64,000 nucleotides of DNA from Rothia sp. (in: high G+C Gram-positive bacteria). GTDB taxonomy: Bacteria; Actinomycetota; Actinomycetes; Actinomycetales; Micrococcaceae. The notes under the pieces were generated by a model. It searched no databases. It was not told the origin of the DNA and saw only the letters and a program-made list of their open reading frames with translations. Location of the stretch: assembly GCA_030524105.1 (NCBI GenBank), contig JAUNHE010000005.1, positions 161,734 through 225,733 of the forward strand, in the 5' to 3' direction. Shown here piece after piece: positions 16,416 to 26,291 of this stretch. The stretch's first letter is position 1. The number at the start of each line of letters is the position of its first letter. A program made the translations under genes and the position numbers.

Positions 16416-16937
16416 GTGAGCGGGCAAGCCCAAGAAGCAGATTGGGAACAAACAGAATTTGCGCAGGCCAAGAGTATTGTGCTCAATCAGCTGGCTGCCT
16501 CAGCTAAATCCCGGGCGCAGCTAGAGCAAAAACTGAACCAAAAAGGTTTCTCCCAGGCCCTTATTGCCGACTTGCTAGATCGTTGTGAAGCAAGAGGTTT
16601 GGTTAATGACCAAGAGTTTGCCCAGCTTTACCTGGCCAGTAGGGCTCGTTCTCGTAAGCTGGCCAATGCCGCTATCAGCCGGGAGCTTCGGGAAAAGGGG
16701 TTAGCTGCTGACATCATAGAGCGAGTGCTCACGGAACGTAGCCCGGAGCAGGAGCAGGCAGATGCGGCAGAGCTGGTGCGCAAAAAAATTCCAGCGGGAG
16801 CAGATTTAAGGAATTTTGAAGAGCGCCAGAAAATTACTCGGCGGCTGCTGGCTATGCTGGGGCGTAAAGGCTACAGCTCATCCTTAGCCAGGGCTGTTGT
16901 GCAGCAGCACATAGAAGCCCAGCTTGATCAGGCCTAG
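16416..16937 (+). CDS. recX: regulatory protein RecX
   Basis: 173-residue RecA modulator that inhibits RecA filament extension. It is built of three-helix repeats: Q-L-A-A-S-A-K-S-R-A-Q-L-E-Q-K-L (about 24), R-G-L-V-N-D-Q-E-F-A-Q-L-Y-L (about 63, the signature), and L-A-N-A-A-I-S-R-E-L-R-E-K-G-L (about 85). The final repeat holds R-R-L-L-A-M-L-G-R-K-G-Y-S. The GTG start at 16416 is preceded by AGAAGGAGAA. It lies directly after recA and is presumably co-transcribed. Confidence 0.93.
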   Translation: MSGQAQEADWEQTEFAQAKSIVLNQLAASAKSRAQLEQKLNQKGFSQALIADLLDRCEARGLVNDQEFAQLYLASRARSRKLANAAISRELREKGLAADIIERVLTERSPEQEQADAAELVRKKIPAGADLRNFEERQKITRRLLAMLGRKGYSSSLARAVVQQHIEAQLDQA

Positions 16938-17019
16938 CCGGGCATAAAGTGAGTAAAAACCAGTGCTGCCCAGCCCCGCGCCCTGGAGGCCGGGCAAGGG
17001 TTTCTAGTAGTCTTTAACG

Positions 17020-18537
17020 GTGACCTTGAATCTAGCTGAATCCCAGACGGCAGCAAACGCCAGTTCTGCCCCCACCTATCAGGTAAGAACTTTTGGCTGT
17101 CAGATGAATGTACACGACTCAGAACGTATGGCCGGCTTACTTGAAGCTGACGGCTATCTGCCGGCGCCTGAAGGGCAGACTCCGGACCTCATTGTTTTTA
17201 ATACCTGTGCCGTCCGGGAAAATGCAGCCAACAAACTGTATGGAAACCTGGGCCAGCTAGCCCCTCTTAAACGAGCCAGAGAGGGAATGCAAATAGCGGT
17301 CGGCGGCTGCCTGGCACAAAAAGACCAGGACCGGATCCTCCAAAAAGCTCCCTGGGTGGACGTTGTCTTTGGGACCCACAATATTGGTTCCCTGCCCGTC
17401 TTACTTAAACGGGCCCGGCATAATCAGCAGGCTCAGGCAGAGTTGCTTGAGTCCTTAGACGTTTTTCCATCCACCTTGCCTACCAAGAGGGAACAGGTCT
17501 ACTCGGGGTGGGTTTCCATTTCGGTAGGATGCAATAACACCTGCACTTTCTGTATTGTGCCTAGCCTGCGAGGTAAAGAGAAAGACCGCCGGCCCGGAGA
17601 TATTTTGGCGGAAGTAAAGGCCCTGGTAGCAGATGGGGCTATCGAAATTACCCTGCTGGGACAAAACGTTAATTCATACGGGGTTGAATTTGGCGATCGG
17701 CAGGCCTTCTCCAAACTGCTCAGAGCCTGCGGAGATATTGAGGGCCTAGAGCGGGTTCGTTTTACCTCACCCCACCCGGCTATGTTTACCGACGATGTTA
17801 TTGCTGCCATGGCAGAGACCCCCAACGTTATGCCGGTGCTGCATATGCCCCTACAGTCTGGATCAGACAAGGTTCTTAAAGATATGCGCCGCTCATACAG
17901 GTCCAAAAAGTTTTTAGACATTCTCACAAAAGTGCGGGCCAGAATTCCCCAGGCAGCTATCACAACCGACATTATTGTTGGTTTTCCCGGTGAAACGGAA
18001 GAAGACTTTCAAGAAACCATGCGTGTTGTGCAAGAAGCTAGGTTTTCTTCAGCTTTCACCTTCCAGTACTCCGTCCGGGAGGGAACCCCGGCAGCCAGTA
18101 TGCCTCACCAAGTTCCTAAAGCTGTTGTCCAAGATCGCTATGAGCGCCTTATTGAAGTTCAAGACCGGATAGCTGGTGAAGAAAACCGGAAACAGCTCGG
18201 TAAAACGGTAGAGCTTATGGTGGTTGCCGACTCCGGGCGTAAGGCTCAACAAACCCATCGGCTGGCGGGCAGAACCCGGGATATGCGTTTGGTTCATTTC
18301 TCGGTTCCTGAGCTGGGTCAGGTACCCAGGCCCGGAGACCTGGTTACCCTACCGATTACCGAGGCAGGTTCTTTCCACTTACTTTCTGATCCAACCCTGG
18401 ATAAGTATCGGGTCCGCCGCTCCCGGGCAGGGGACGCCTGGGACCGAGCCCAAGCAGACTCCTGCGACGTCCAGCCCGCTACAAAGCAGAGCCCCGGTGC
18501 ACCGGTATCCCTGGGCCTGCCCAGTTTTCCTTCCTAG
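17020..18537 (+). CDS. miaB: tRNA-2-methylthio-N6-dimethylallyladenosine synthase
   Basis: Radical-SAM methylthiotransferase that adds the 2-methylthio group to i6A37 of tRNA. Domains in order: N-terminal UPF0004 with Cys in F-G-C-Q-M-N (about 27), A-V-R-E and G-G-C-L-A-Q; radical SAM cluster C-N-N-T-C-T-F-C (about 172-179); C-terminal TRAM. Full length at 505 residues, including about 35 extra Pro/Ser/Ala-rich residues after TRAM. The GTG start 17020 has a weak site; TTG 17026 is an alternative. miaA, which makes the substrate base, starts 3 bases after its stop. Confidence 0.95.
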   Translation: MTLNLAESQTAANASSAPTYQVRTFGCQMNVHDSERMAGLLEADGYLPAPEGQTPDLIVFNTCAVRENAANKLYGNLGQLAPLKRAREGMQIAVGGCLAQKDQDRILQKAPWVDVVFGTHNIGSLPVLLKRARHNQQAQAELLESLDVFPSTLPTKREQVYSGWVSISVGCNNTCTFCIVPSLRGKEKDRRPGDILAEVKALVADGAIEITLLGQNVNSYGVEFGDRQAFSKLLRACGDIEGLERVRFTSPHPAMFTDDVIAAMAETPNVMPVLHMPLQSGSDKVLKDMRRSYRSKKFLDILTKVRARIPQAAITTDIIVGFPGETEEDFQETMRVVQEARFSSAFTFQYSVREGTPAASMPHQVPKAVVQDRYERLIEVQDRIAGEENRKQLGKTVELMVVADSGRKAQQTHRLAGRTRDMRLVHFSVPELGQVPRPGDLVTLPITEAGSFHLLSDPTLDKYRVRRSRAGDAWDRAQADSCDVQPATKQSPGAPVSLGLPSFPS

Positions 18538-18540
18538 ATC

Positions 18541-19503
18541 ATGACAGCTGATCCTGCACAGTTTCCAGCACCGGTTGTGGCCCTCGTGGGGCCAACCGGC
18601 GTAGGGAAGTCTGACCTAGCTATTGAGCTGGCCCAGCAGCTAGGCGGCGAGTGTATCAACGCTGATTCTATGCAGTTCTACCGGGGAATGGATATTGGTA
18701 CCGCTAAAGTTAGCCCGGCTCAGCGGCAACTCGTTGCCCACCATCTTTTAGACTGCCTGGATTTACGGGAAGAGGCTTCTGTAGCTGTTTTTCAAGAACA
18801 GGCCCGCCAGATTATTGGTCAGGTGCAGCAGCGGGGTAACTATCCCATCCTGGTCGGTGGTTCCGGCCTTTATGTGCGTGCAGCCTTGGACCTGCTGGAG
18901 TTTCCGCCTACAGACGCAGCCTTGAGGGCTGACTTAGAGGCAGAACTGGCGCAAAAAGGCCCTGGCGCGCTAGCAGCAGACCTGGCCCGGGTCGACCCAA
19001 TTTCGGCTGCACGAATTAAGGACAATCGCCGCCTGGTACGGGCTCTAGAAGTGTGGCAGCTGACCGGTAGGCCCTTCTCCTCTTTTATGCCGCGCCGTCA
19101 ATACCTGCAGCCCAGCCTGCAGGTGGGGTTAAGGATGGACCGGGCCCAGCTGCATGAGCGGCTAGAGCAGAGGGTCCACACTATGCTGGATCAAGGGCTG
19201 ATAGAAGAGGTTAAAACCCTGCGGCAGCGGGGCCTGGACTCAGCTAAAACGGCGAGTAGCGCTATAGGTTACCGGCAGTTTTTACGGTATTTAAGGATGC
19301 AGGAGCAAGGGCAGGAGTCTGCCTACCCACGAGAGCAGGCCAGGTTAGAAACAGTAATAGCAACCCGGCAGTTTGCCCGCAGGCAGCTGACCTGGTTTAG
19401 GGCAGACCCCAGGGTGCACTGGCTTGATGCCGGATCAAAGACCAAGCTTGCGCAGATTCGGGAGCTACTTGCCAGAATGCAGCAGGGCCAGTTTAATGTT
19501 TAG
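18541..19503 (+). CDS. miaA: tRNA dimethylallyltransferase
   Basis: Transfers a dimethylallyl group to A37 of UNN-reading tRNAs, giving i6A, the substrate of MiaB encoded just upstream. 320 residues. P-loop [11 protein letters not shown] (about 17-27), catalytic [17 protein letters not shown] (about 40-56), [10 protein letters not shown] (about 102), and I-G-Y-R-Q-F (about 242) are present. No strong ribosome site; probably translated by coupling to miaB, whose stop is three bases upstream. Confidence 0.95.
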   Translation: MTADPAQFPAPVVALVGPTGVGKSDLAIELAQQLGGECINADSMQFYRGMDIGTAKVSPAQRQLVAHHLLDCLDLREEASVAVFQEQARQIIGQVQQRGNYPILVGGSGLYVRAALDLLEFPPTDAALRADLEAELAQKGPGALAADLARVDPISAARIKDNRRLVRALEVWQLTGRPFSSFMPRRQYLQPSLQVGLRMDRAQLHERLEQRVHTMLDQGLIEEVKTLRQRGLDSAKTASSAIGYRQFLRYLRMQEQGQESAYPREQARLETVIATRQFARRQLTWFRADPRVHWLDAGSKTKLAQIRELLARMQQGQFNV

Positions 19504-19570
19504 CTGGTTAACGCGCTAGACGTAAGATAAAACAGATCACAAAGAATTTTGATGCAAGGAGAGAGTAGAC

Positions 19571-20506
19571 ATGAGCCAGGATCACAAGAGGTGGGGAGAT
19601 CTGACCGGTGTTTCGCTGAGCAAGGGGCATGGAACCGGTAATGATTTTATTCTGCTGACCGATCCTGACCTGGCCCTGAACCTAGAAGCAGCCCATATTG
19701 CGGCCCTGTGCGATCGGCACCGCGGTATCGGTGCTGACGGTCTGATTCGTGCGGTTAAAACAAATGCTATTGATCCGGCATCCCAGGCCCCCGCTGACCA
19801 GTGGTTCATGGACTACTACAATGCAGACGGGTCCGTCTCTGAGATGTGCGGTAACGGCGTGAGGGTTTTTGTGGAATACCTGGTCAAAGAGGGACTGATC
19901 TCTCTTGCCGACGGTGAGCAGGTTCAGGTTGCCACCCGGGCAGGCAGCAAAACGGTCGGTAAAACGGAAGACGGCTATGCGGTGGATATGGGGCCCTGGA
20001 GTTTTATCCACGGAGAGCAGGCGCGGGACACCGGTTTTGACGCAACCGTTAGTGCCCGCGGACTTAAAACTGCCCGTTCGGCCCTGTCTATTTCTATGGG
20101 GAATCCGCACACGGTGGTCATGCTGGGATCAAAGGCTAAAGTTGAGGGGCTAGGGTTAGAGCAGGCCCCTAAGGTTTCGCCCACTCCACCCGAAGGAAGC
20201 AATATCGAGTTTGTGGTCCCAGAAGAATCTGAAGAAACAGCTGCTGAAACGGGGCAGGCAAACGTCGGTGTTATCCGAATGCGGGTCTATGAGCGTGGCG
20301 TAGGGGAGACTCTCTCCTGCGGTACCGGTGCCTGTGCAGCCGCAGCGGCAACCAGGTTTTGGGGCGGTGAAGAAGCTCCCGATGAGTGGCTGGTGCATCT
20401 TCCCGGTGGTACCTTGGCAGTTACTTTTGTCTTAGGACCAGACGAGGTGGAGCACGTCGTGCTGGCAGGTCCGGCAGAAATTGTTGCCAAGATGCTGCCA
20501 CTCTAA
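19571..20506 (+). CDS. dapF: diaminopimelate epimerase
   Basis: Converts LL- to meso-diaminopimelate using two cysteines. Both are here: C in S-E-M-C-G-N-G-V-R (about residue 96) and C in E-T-L-S-C-G-T-G-A-C-A (about 250). The N-terminal K-G-H-G-T-G-N-D-F-I (about 18-27) also fits. 311 residues, within the range of actinobacterial members. ATG 19571 follows AAGGAGAGTAG. It completes the lysine set with dapB and dapA, 13 kb upstream. Its 3' end lies 9 bases from the convergent methyltransferase gene. Confidence 0.96.
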   Translation: MSQDHKRWGDLTGVSLSKGHGTGNDFILLTDPDLALNLEAAHIAALCDRHRGIGADGLIRAVKTNAIDPASQAPADQWFMDYYNADGSVSEMCGNGVRVFVEYLVKEGLISLADGEQVQVATRAGSKTVGKTEDGYAVDMGPWSFIHGEQARDTGFDATVSARGLKTARSALSISMGNPHTVVMLGSKAKVEGLGLEQAPKVSPTPPEGSNIEFVVPEESEETAAETGQANVGVIRMRVYERGVGETLSCGTGACAAAAATRFWGGEEAPDEWLVHLPGGTLAVTFVLGPDEVEHVVLAGPAEIVAKMLPL

Positions 20507-20515
20507 GAGTTAGCT

Positions 20516-21136
20516 CTAGTGCAAAGAGGCACAGCGCAGAAGGCGGAAACCCTTGGAACTACCGTAGCGGCTTACCGCAAATCTGCCCGGGTAGTCCTTT
20601 TCTAGCCGGTCTGCTAGCCAGGCTTGCAGGGAATCGGCCCCAAGATTTTTTTGCACAACCAGGTAGGCCTGCCCGCCGGGAGCCAGCCGAGGTAGCCAGG
20701 TGAGCAAAATCTTGTGTAGGGCCTGCTTACCCACCCGAATTGGGGGGTTGGACCAAATGGTATCAAAGCGAAGCTGGGGATCAACCTGATCGGGCTGAAA
20801 AACCTCTACTCTGTCCAGGCCTAGGCGCGCAGCGTTCAGCCTGGTTAGCTCAGCTGAACGCTGGTTAACTTCTACTGCAATAACCCTGGCCTGGGGGAGC
20901 TTGAGGGCTAGAGCTAGGGTGAGTGGCCCCCAGCCGCTGCCTATATCAAGAACAAGCTTTCCTACCGGTGCTGGCACCTTGTCCAGCAGGACGGCACTGC
21001 CTTTGTCAAGGCCGGCCGGGCTAAAAATGCCTGCTGCAGTGGACACCTCAACCCTATGGCCGGCTAGGTCCAGGCTGAGGGTACGAGCTTTAAAATCGCT
21101 GTCCGGGCTAGAAGAAAAATAATGCTGCGCTGACAT
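20516..21136 (-). CDS. class I SAM-dependent methyltransferase, RsmC C-terminal-like
   Basis: 206 residues, a stand-alone methyltransferase small domain. SAM-binding motif I is L-D-I-G-S-G-W-G-P-L (about 60-69), the acidic motif II is I-A-V-E-V-N (about 84), and the base-flipping motif is W-S-N-P-P-I-R-V-G (about 128-136), the N-P-P-[FI]-R hallmark of RsmC/RlmG guanine-N2 methyltransferases. E. coli RsmC is about twice this length because of an extra N-terminal domain. So it probably methylates rRNA or another nucleic acid, but the exact target cannot be read. It converges on dapF and diverges from hflX. Confidence 0.82.
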   Translation of the reverse strand: MSAQHYFSSSPDSDFKARTLSLDLAGHRVEVSTAAGIFSPAGLDKGSAVLLDKVPAPVGKLVLDIGSGWGPLTLALALKLPQARVIAVEVNQRSAELTRLNAARLGLDRVEVFQPDQVDPQLRFDTIWSNPPIRVGKQALHKILLTWLPRLAPGGQAYLVVQKNLGADSLQAWLADRLEKDYPGRFAVSRYGSSKGFRLLRCASLH

Positions 21137-21272
21137 AGAACCTACTTTACGTGCTCAAGAGCTAAAAGCAAGGCCAGCCAAAACAGGCTCATCTTCCTCG
21201 CTGACAGAAAACACATCAGCAGGATGCTGCCAGCACCGGTAGACTGGGTAAAAAGCCCCGTGGGAAGGAACT

Positions 21273-22889
21273 ATGGTTAAGAAGCAGTTAGATGGCGGTC
21301 AAGAGCAGTCTAAACCTAGCGATCAACTCCTCAGAGAGACCGTAGACCGGGTCTTGGGGCGGGCAGAAGCCCAGCCCGGCCAGTACAGCCTTCTTGGGAT
21401 GCCTGCCAGAGAACTTGCAGAGCAAGAGCAGGAGCACACCAGTTTTGATGGAGCTCAGGAGGATCTTGCCGACCGGCGGGCCTTGCGGCGTGTAGCTGGC
21501 TTATCCAGCGAACTCGAAGACGTTACCGAGGTTGAATACCGCCAGCTCAGGCTAGAGAAAGTGGTGCTGGCTGGCTTATGGACCGAGGGAACGGTGGCCG
21601 ATGCAGAGAATTCACTGCGAGAGCTAGCGGCACTGGCTCAAACAGCCGGTTCGGAGGTCCTCGACGGTATCGTCCAGCGTCGTTCTAAGCCGGATCCAGG
21701 TACTTTTCTTGGCTCAGGTAAGGCACTAGAGCTGAAGGATATTGTTAATATGACCGGTGCAGATACGGTCATCGTTGACAGCGAACTGGCTCCTTCCCAG
21801 CGCCGCGCCTTAGAAGACATTGTTAAGGTCAAGGTTATTGACAGAACAGCACTAATTCTTGATATTTTTGCTCAGCACGCCAAATCCCGGGAGGGTAAAG
21901 CTCAGGTCGAGTTAGCCCAACTGGAGTATATGCTGCCTAGGTTGCGCGGCTGGGGTGCCTCGCTATCCCGGCAGGCAGGTGGACGTGCAGCCTCCGGTGA
22001 GGGTATCGGTTCCCGCGGCCCCGGTGAGACCAAGATTGAAATGGACCGGCGCCGGCTCCGGGCTCGGATGGCAAAACTCCGGCGGGAAATTGAGGCCATG
22101 GAGCCTGCCCGTAAGACCCAGCGTCTACAACGCCAGCGTCATAGAATACCGGCGGTAGCTATTGCCGGTTATACCAATGCCGGTAAATCCTCCCTGCTCA
22201 ATAGGCTAACGGACGCTGGGGTCCTGGTAGAGAACGCCCTTTTTGCCACCTTGGATCCAACGGTCCGTAAGGCACAGACACCCGATGGCATCGGGTACAC
22301 GCTCTCGGATACCGTTGGCTTTGTGCGCTCCTTACCAACTCAACTGGTGGAAGCCTTTAGATCAACGCTGGAAGAGGTTGCCCAGGCGGATGTGATTGTA
22401 CACGTGGTGGATGGTTCCCATCCGGACCCCCAGGGGCAGATCAAGACGGTTCGCCAAGTTTTTGCTGAGGTCGATGCTCTGAATATCCCGGAGATACTGG
22501 TTCTTAACAAGGTAGATGTGGCAGATCCTTTTGTGCTAGAAGGAATCCGTCAGCAGGAGAAGAACGTCATCCTTGTCTCAACCCGCACCGGTACAGGAAT
22601 CCAGGAGCTTAAAACCCTCATTAGCCAGCTGATACCTAGGCCTTCCCTCATGCTTGATCTTTTGATTCCGTATGATCAGGGACAGCTACTTTCTCGCCTC
22701 CACGAATGGGATGCCGAGATTCTTGAAACGGCCTATAGCCCAGAGGGCACCTATGTGCGGGCTCTGGTGCGAGAAGAACTAGCTGCTGAGTTAGCTCCCT
22801 ATAGTTTAGACGAGCATGCTTTACAGCTGGCAAAGGCAAAAATTGCTCAAGTGCAGCCGGAAAAAGCGGCAGAAACATCTAGCAGATGA
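21273..22889 (+). CDS. hflX: GTPase HflX
   Basis: Ribosome-associated GTPase that splits stalled 70S ribosomes under stress. 538 residues. HflX N-terminal domain about 90-290, with G-S-G-K-A-L-E-L (about 148) and the Gly/Arg-rich G-R-A-A-S-G-E-G-I-G-S-R-G-P-G-E-T (about 236). G domain: G1 G-Y-T-N-A-G-K-S-S-L (about 300), G3 D-T-V-G-F (about 346), G4 N-K-V-D (about 414). The ATG at 21273 follows GGAAGGAACT. Its stop overlaps the dinG-like start (ATGA). Position after dapF is conserved in actinobacteria. Confidence 0.95.
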   Translation: MVKKQLDGGQEQSKPSDQLLRETVDRVLGRAEAQPGQYSLLGMPARELAEQEQEHTSFDGAQEDLADRRALRRVAGLSSELEDVTEVEYRQLRLEKVVLAGLWTEGTVADAENSLRELAALAQTAGSEVLDGIVQRRSKPDPGTFLGSGKALELKDIVNMTGADTVIVDSELAPSQRRALEDIVKVKVIDRTALILDIFAQHAKSREGKAQVELAQLEYMLPRLRGWGASLSRQAGGRAASGEGIGSRGPGETKIEMDRRRLRARMAKLRREIEAMEPARKTQRLQRQRHRIPAVAIAGYTNAGKSSLLNRLTDAGVLVENALFATLDPTVRKAQTPDGIGYTLSDTVGFVRSLPTQLVEAFRSTLEEVAQADVIVHVVDGSHPDPQGQIKTVRQVFAEVDALNIPEILVLNKVDVADPFVLEGIRQQEKNVILVSTRTGTGIQELKTLISQLIPRPSLMLDLLIPYDQGQLLSRLHEWDAEILETAYSPEGTYVRALVREELAAELAPYSLDEHALQLAKAKIAQVQPEKAAETSSR

Positions 22890-24943
22890 GCAGCAGGGAT
22901 ACTGGCCGGCCGGATGTAGCTGCCTCTGTCCCCGCTGGCCAAGAGATTGAAAGGCTGCCCGGTGCCCAGGAGGCTCTTGATCTGCTGGATCATGCCATTG
23001 CAGTAGGAGGCGGCCAGCTGCGTCAAGGTCAGCGTGTCATGGCAGCCCATGTTGCTCGAGCCTTGACGGTGGGTGAGCACTTACTGGTGCAAGCAGGAAC
23101 CGGCACCGGCAAATCCCTTGCCTACCTGGTGCCTGCCCTGAAGAAGGCACAAAAAAGCGATAAACCTATTATTGTGGCCACTGCTACCTTGGCTTTGCAG
23201 ACACAGATCGTCAAAAGGGATATACCGCAGCTGCTAGAGGCGCTCGGGCCCCGCGCAGAGTCTGAGGTGGAGGTTGCCACCCTGAAAGGCAGGAACAACT
23301 ATGTGTGCCTGCATAAGCTTGAGGGCGGCTACCCAGCCGATGAGCAGGAGACTCTGTTTGCTGTGGAACCTTCCGGGCTGACCGGCAAACTGGGTCAGGA
23401 GGTCATGCGTTTACGTGCCTGGGCAGAAGAGACCGATAGTGGAGACAGGGATGAGCTCTTGCCCGGTGTTTCAGATAGGGCCTGGAGGCAGGTATCGGTC
23501 TCAGCTACCGAGTGTTTAGGAAGATCCTGCCCCTTGGTTGAATCCTGTTTTAGCGAGTTGGCCAGGCAAAAGGCCAGCCAGGCAGATCTGGTGGTTACTA
23601 ATCACACTTTACTGGCTATTCATGCTTTTGAGGGGCGAGCAGTCCTACCCGAGCACGAAGTGGTCATTATTGATGAAGCCCATGAGTTAGCCGATCGGGT
23701 GACCGCAGCCGTTACGGGTTCCCTGTCGCCAGCCATGCTGGCTTCAGCCGTCCTTGTCCTGGCAAAAAATACGCAGGTAGAGTCAGCCCCACTGGAACAG
23801 GCATCCCATGCCCTAGAGGCAGCCTTGACAGGTCTTGAGGCCCAGCTACTGCCGCAGGGCCTAGGGGGCCAGCTTGCTACCGCCCTTGCTGCTGTCCGGG
23901 ATGCCAGTCGTGCAGCCTTGTCAGATATGAAATCGGAGAGTCAGGATCCTGACGCTGCTAGGCAGCAGGCCCGGGCTAAGGTAACGGAAATCTTGGAATT
24001 AAGCGAGCGTCTTTTAGCAGCAGATCAAGACCATGACGTTATCTGGCTTTCGAAGCCCAGCTCCTGGGAAGAAGGAAAAGGTTACCGGCAAGCAGACGAA
24101 ACCGAAGCCGCCACTCTTGAGCTAGCCCCCTTAAGCGTCGGTGGCAGACTGCGGCAAGGCCTTTTTGAAGGTCGTACTGTTATTTTAACCTCTGCCACGC
24201 TGACAATCGGCCACTCCTTTAGAGGTAGCGCTGAGGTCTTGGGCCTGAGCGAAAACCGGGCCCCCTCCTGGCGCGGTATTGACGTTGGCTCACCCTTTAA
24301 TTACCCCCGTCAAGGGGTCCTGTATGTGGCCGGGGACCTACCTAAACCCGGTCAGTCTATTTCTGAGCAGCAATTAGAGCGTATGGCCCAGCTAGTTAAG
24401 GCCTCTGCTGGCGGGGCCCTGGGACTTTTTTCTTCTCGCGGGGCGGCGCAGACAGCAGCCGCCTACCTACGAAAGCATACGGATTGTAAGGTTCTTTTGC
24501 AGGGGGAATCCAGCATTGGGGCTTTGGTGAAGGAATTTACGGAAGATAAAAATAGCTGTCTGCTAGGAAGTATGACTCTTTGGCAAGGGGTGGACGTTCC
24601 GGGTCAGTCCTGTCGCTTAGTTGTGGTGGATCGGATTCCTTTTCCGCGGCCTAACGATCCCCTGATTGCTGCCAGGACTCGGGCTGTTTCTAGAGCTGGA
24701 GGAAACGGATTCATGGCTGTTTCTGCATACCATGCGGCGATTCGTTTGGCGCAGGGCGCGGGCCGTCTTATTCGTAGGGTTGAGGATCGTGGTGTTGTTG
24801 CCCTCCTGGATTCGCGCCTGGCCTCCCAGCCTTATGGGGCTTACATTGTCTCTGCCTTGCCTCCTTTTTGGAGGACTCAGGATCAGCAGACTGTGCTGGC
24901 GGCGCTGAGCCGTTTGGCTGATGAAGAGAAGACAGAAAGCTAG
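22886..24943 (+). CDS. dinG: ATP-dependent DNA helicase, DinG/XPD family
   Basis: Superfamily 2 iron-sulphur helicase of 685 residues. Walker A Q-A-G-T-G-T-G-K-S-L (about 68-78). Four cysteines for the FeS cluster: Y-V-C-L-H-K (about 138) and A-T-E-C-L-G-R-S-C-P-L-V-E-S-C-F (about 211-222). DEAH box I-I-D-E-A-H-E-L-A-D (about 260). Motif VI Q-G-A-G-R-L-I-R (about 625). DinG unwinds R-loops and D-loops, and the family is damage-inducible in E. coli; I see no clear SOS box here. It is translationally coupled to hflX and its 3' end lies 24 bases from convergent lexA. Confidence 0.9.
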   Translation: MSSRDTGRPDVAASVPAGQEIERLPGAQEALDLLDHAIAVGGGQLRQGQRVMAAHVARALTVGEHLLVQAGTGTGKSLAYLVPALKKAQKSDKPIIVATATLALQTQIVKRDIPQLLEALGPRAESEVEVATLKGRNNYVCLHKLEGGYPADEQETLFAVEPSGLTGKLGQEVMRLRAWAEETDSGDRDELLPGVSDRAWRQVSVSATECLGRSCPLVESCFSELARQKASQADLVVTNHTLLAIHAFEGRAVLPEHEVVIIDEAHELADRVTAAVTGSLSPAMLASAVLVLAKNTQVESAPLEQASHALEAALTGLEAQLLPQGLGGQLATALAAVRDASRAALSDMKSESQDPDAARQQARAKVTEILELSERLLAADQDHDVIWLSKPSSWEEGKGYRQADETEAATLELAPLSVGGRLRQGLFEGRTVILTSATLTIGHSFRGSAEVLGLSENRAPSWRGIDVGSPFNYPRQGVLYVAGDLPKPGQSISEQQLERMAQLVKASAGGALGLFSSRGAAQTAAAYLRKHTDCKVLLQGESSIGALVKEFTEDKNSCLLGSMTLWQGVDVPGQSCRLVVVDRIPFPRPNDPLIAARTRAVSRAGGNGFMAVSAYHAAIRLAQGAGRLIRRVEDRGVVALLDSRLASQPYGAYIVSALPPFWRTQDQQTVLAALSRLADEEKTES

Positions 24944-24967
24944 CCGGCCTGATCGGGTAAAAATTGG

Positions 24968-25732
24968 CTAGAGGCTGCGTAGCACAGAAACAACTTTACC
25001 CATAATGCTGGCCTTGTCTCCCAGGATAGGTTCATACTGAGTGTTCTGGGGCAGCAGCCAGGTGTGACCGTCCCGTTGGCGGAAAGTTTTAACAGTGGCC
25101 TCGTCATCCAGCAGAGCTGCCACAATATCGCCATTGTGGGCAGTGCTTTGGCTGCGGACAACTACCCAGTCGCCATCGCAGATAGCGGCATCCACCATTG
25201 AATCTCCCTTGACGCGCAGCATGAAGAGCTGGCCTGAACCAACAATTTGGCGGGGCAGGGTCATGACGTCTTCAACGGATTGCTCTGCCGTGATGGGCCC
25301 TCCGGCAGCGATTTGTCCCACGAGGGGGACAACTGCAAAGTCATCGGAGGACTGCTCAAACTGTGGTAATTCAATGATTTGTGTGATGGGAGAGCTAGCG
25401 GGAGAAGGATCCTTACTGACGGGATCTTCAGTAAGGATTTCAATGGCCCGGGGGCGTTTGGGGTCCCGCCGAATGTAGCCCATTTCTTCTAATCTGGTCA
25501 ACTGATGCGTTACAGAGGAGAGGGAGGCTAAGCCAACGATATCCCCAATTTCTCGCATGGACGGTGGATAGCCGCGAGTTTCAATGGCTTCTGTAATGGC
25601 CGTTAAAATTTTTTCTTGCCGCACGGTCAGGGGGCGTCTATTACTTTTACTGGCATCGGCCCGGCTAAAGATTTGCTTATCGCTCACGGTCATTCCCTCT
25701 ACGACACTGCTGCTAGCGAGACTTCTGGCCAC
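24968..25732 (-). CDS. lexA: SOS repressor LexA
   Basis: 254-residue SOS repressor. The N-terminal winged helix spans about 35-100 ([18 protein letters not shown], recognition [11 protein letters not shown]). The self-cleavage site is Ala143-Gly144 in G-Q-I-A-A-G-G-P. The catalytic dyad is Ser178 (V-K-G-D-S-M-V) and Lys215 (E-A-T-V-K-T-F). A roughly 30-residue N-terminal extension precedes the fold; M14 is another possible start. It is divergent from the LysM gene, and the shared region holds three candidate LexA boxes, implying autoregulation. Confidence 0.96.
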   Translation of the reverse strand: MARSLASSSVVEGMTVSDKQIFSRADASKSNRRPLTVRQEKILTAITEAIETRGYPPSMREIGDIVGLASLSSVTHQLTRLEEMGYIRRDPKRPRAIEILTEDPVSKDPSPASSPITQIIELPQFEQSSDDFAVVPLVGQIAAGGPITAEQSVEDVMTLPRQIVGSGQLFMLRVKGDSMVDAAICDGDWVVVRSQSTAHNGDIVAALLDDEATVKTFRQRDGHTWLLPQNTQYEPILGDKASIMGKVVSVLRSL

Positions 25733-25800
25733 GGTGCTGTCTAGAGCGAGGCAAGCAGAAGCTCTTTAGAGTCAAGACTAGGCTACTTCAGGAAAAAATC

Positions 25801-25879
25801 CAAACATTTGTTCTAATTTAAGTCGACTGTGTTCGAATTTTCTGGTAGAACATAAATACGAGACTAGAATATAAGTTCG
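25801..25879. promoter_or_regulatory. three candidate LexA (SOS) boxes between lexA and the LysM gene
   Basis: Three 14-base segments match CGAAC-n4-GTTCG: CAAACATTTGTTCT at 25801-25814 (8 of 10), AGAACATAAATACG at 25847-25860 (7 of 10), and AGAATATAAGTTCG at 25866-25879 (8 of 10). They lie 69 bases upstream of lexA and 62 bases upstream of the LysM gene, the right distance for controlling both divergent promoters. The intergenic stretch is AT-rich. Confidence 0.6.
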
Positions 25880-25940
25880 ATTTACTGACTCGAAGATCAA
25901 GCTGACTAGCCCCGGGATGGGCTACAGAAGGGAGTGTCTC

Positions 25941-26267
25941 ATGGAAGCAGGTTGGCAGTTAACCCGCCGTGGCCGATTTGTATTTTTTGGGCTAGCACCA
26001 CTGACGGTAGTCTTTACCTTGTTTTTGCTGGTAGGCAGCCTGCTAGGCCCCGGTGTGGCTCAGGCAAACTCTGCCCAGGAGGGGGAGGCTGCCAGTACAA
26101 TTGTTGTAGCAAAGTCGGGTCAAACACTGTGGGACATAGCCTATGCTAGCGCTCCGGAGCAGGATACTCGAGACGTAGTCTACGAGCTCATGCGTATCAA
26201 TGACTTAGAAACAAGCAGAATAGTTGGAGGACAGCAGCTAGAAGTGCCCGTATATGCCCCAAAATAG
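25941..26267 (+). CDS. LysM-domain membrane protein, probable SOS cell-division suppressor (ChiZ/DivS/YneA-like)
   Basis: 108 residues: a basic N-terminus, one membrane segment (about 13-38), then a C-terminal LysM domain (about 53-106) beginning I-V-V-A-K-S-G-Q-T-L-W-D-I-A and ending G-G-Q-Q-L-E-V-P-V. The start ATG 25941 has AGAAGGGAG seven bases upstream; the earlier ATG 25917 has none. A LysM or septum-acting membrane protein divergent from lexA is the known arrangement for mycobacterial Rv2719c (ChiZ), corynebacterial DivS and Bacillus YneA, all SOS-induced division inhibitors. That function is inferred from position, topology and the LexA boxes. Confidence 0.75.
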   Translation: MEAGWQLTRRGRFVFFGLAPLTVVFTLFLLVGSLLGPGVAQANSAQEGEAASTIVVAKSGQTLWDIAYASAPEQDTRDVVYELMRINDLETSRIVGGQQLEVPVYAPK

Positions 26268-26291
26268 GTGCTGGCTGGGTAAACTGGGGGC

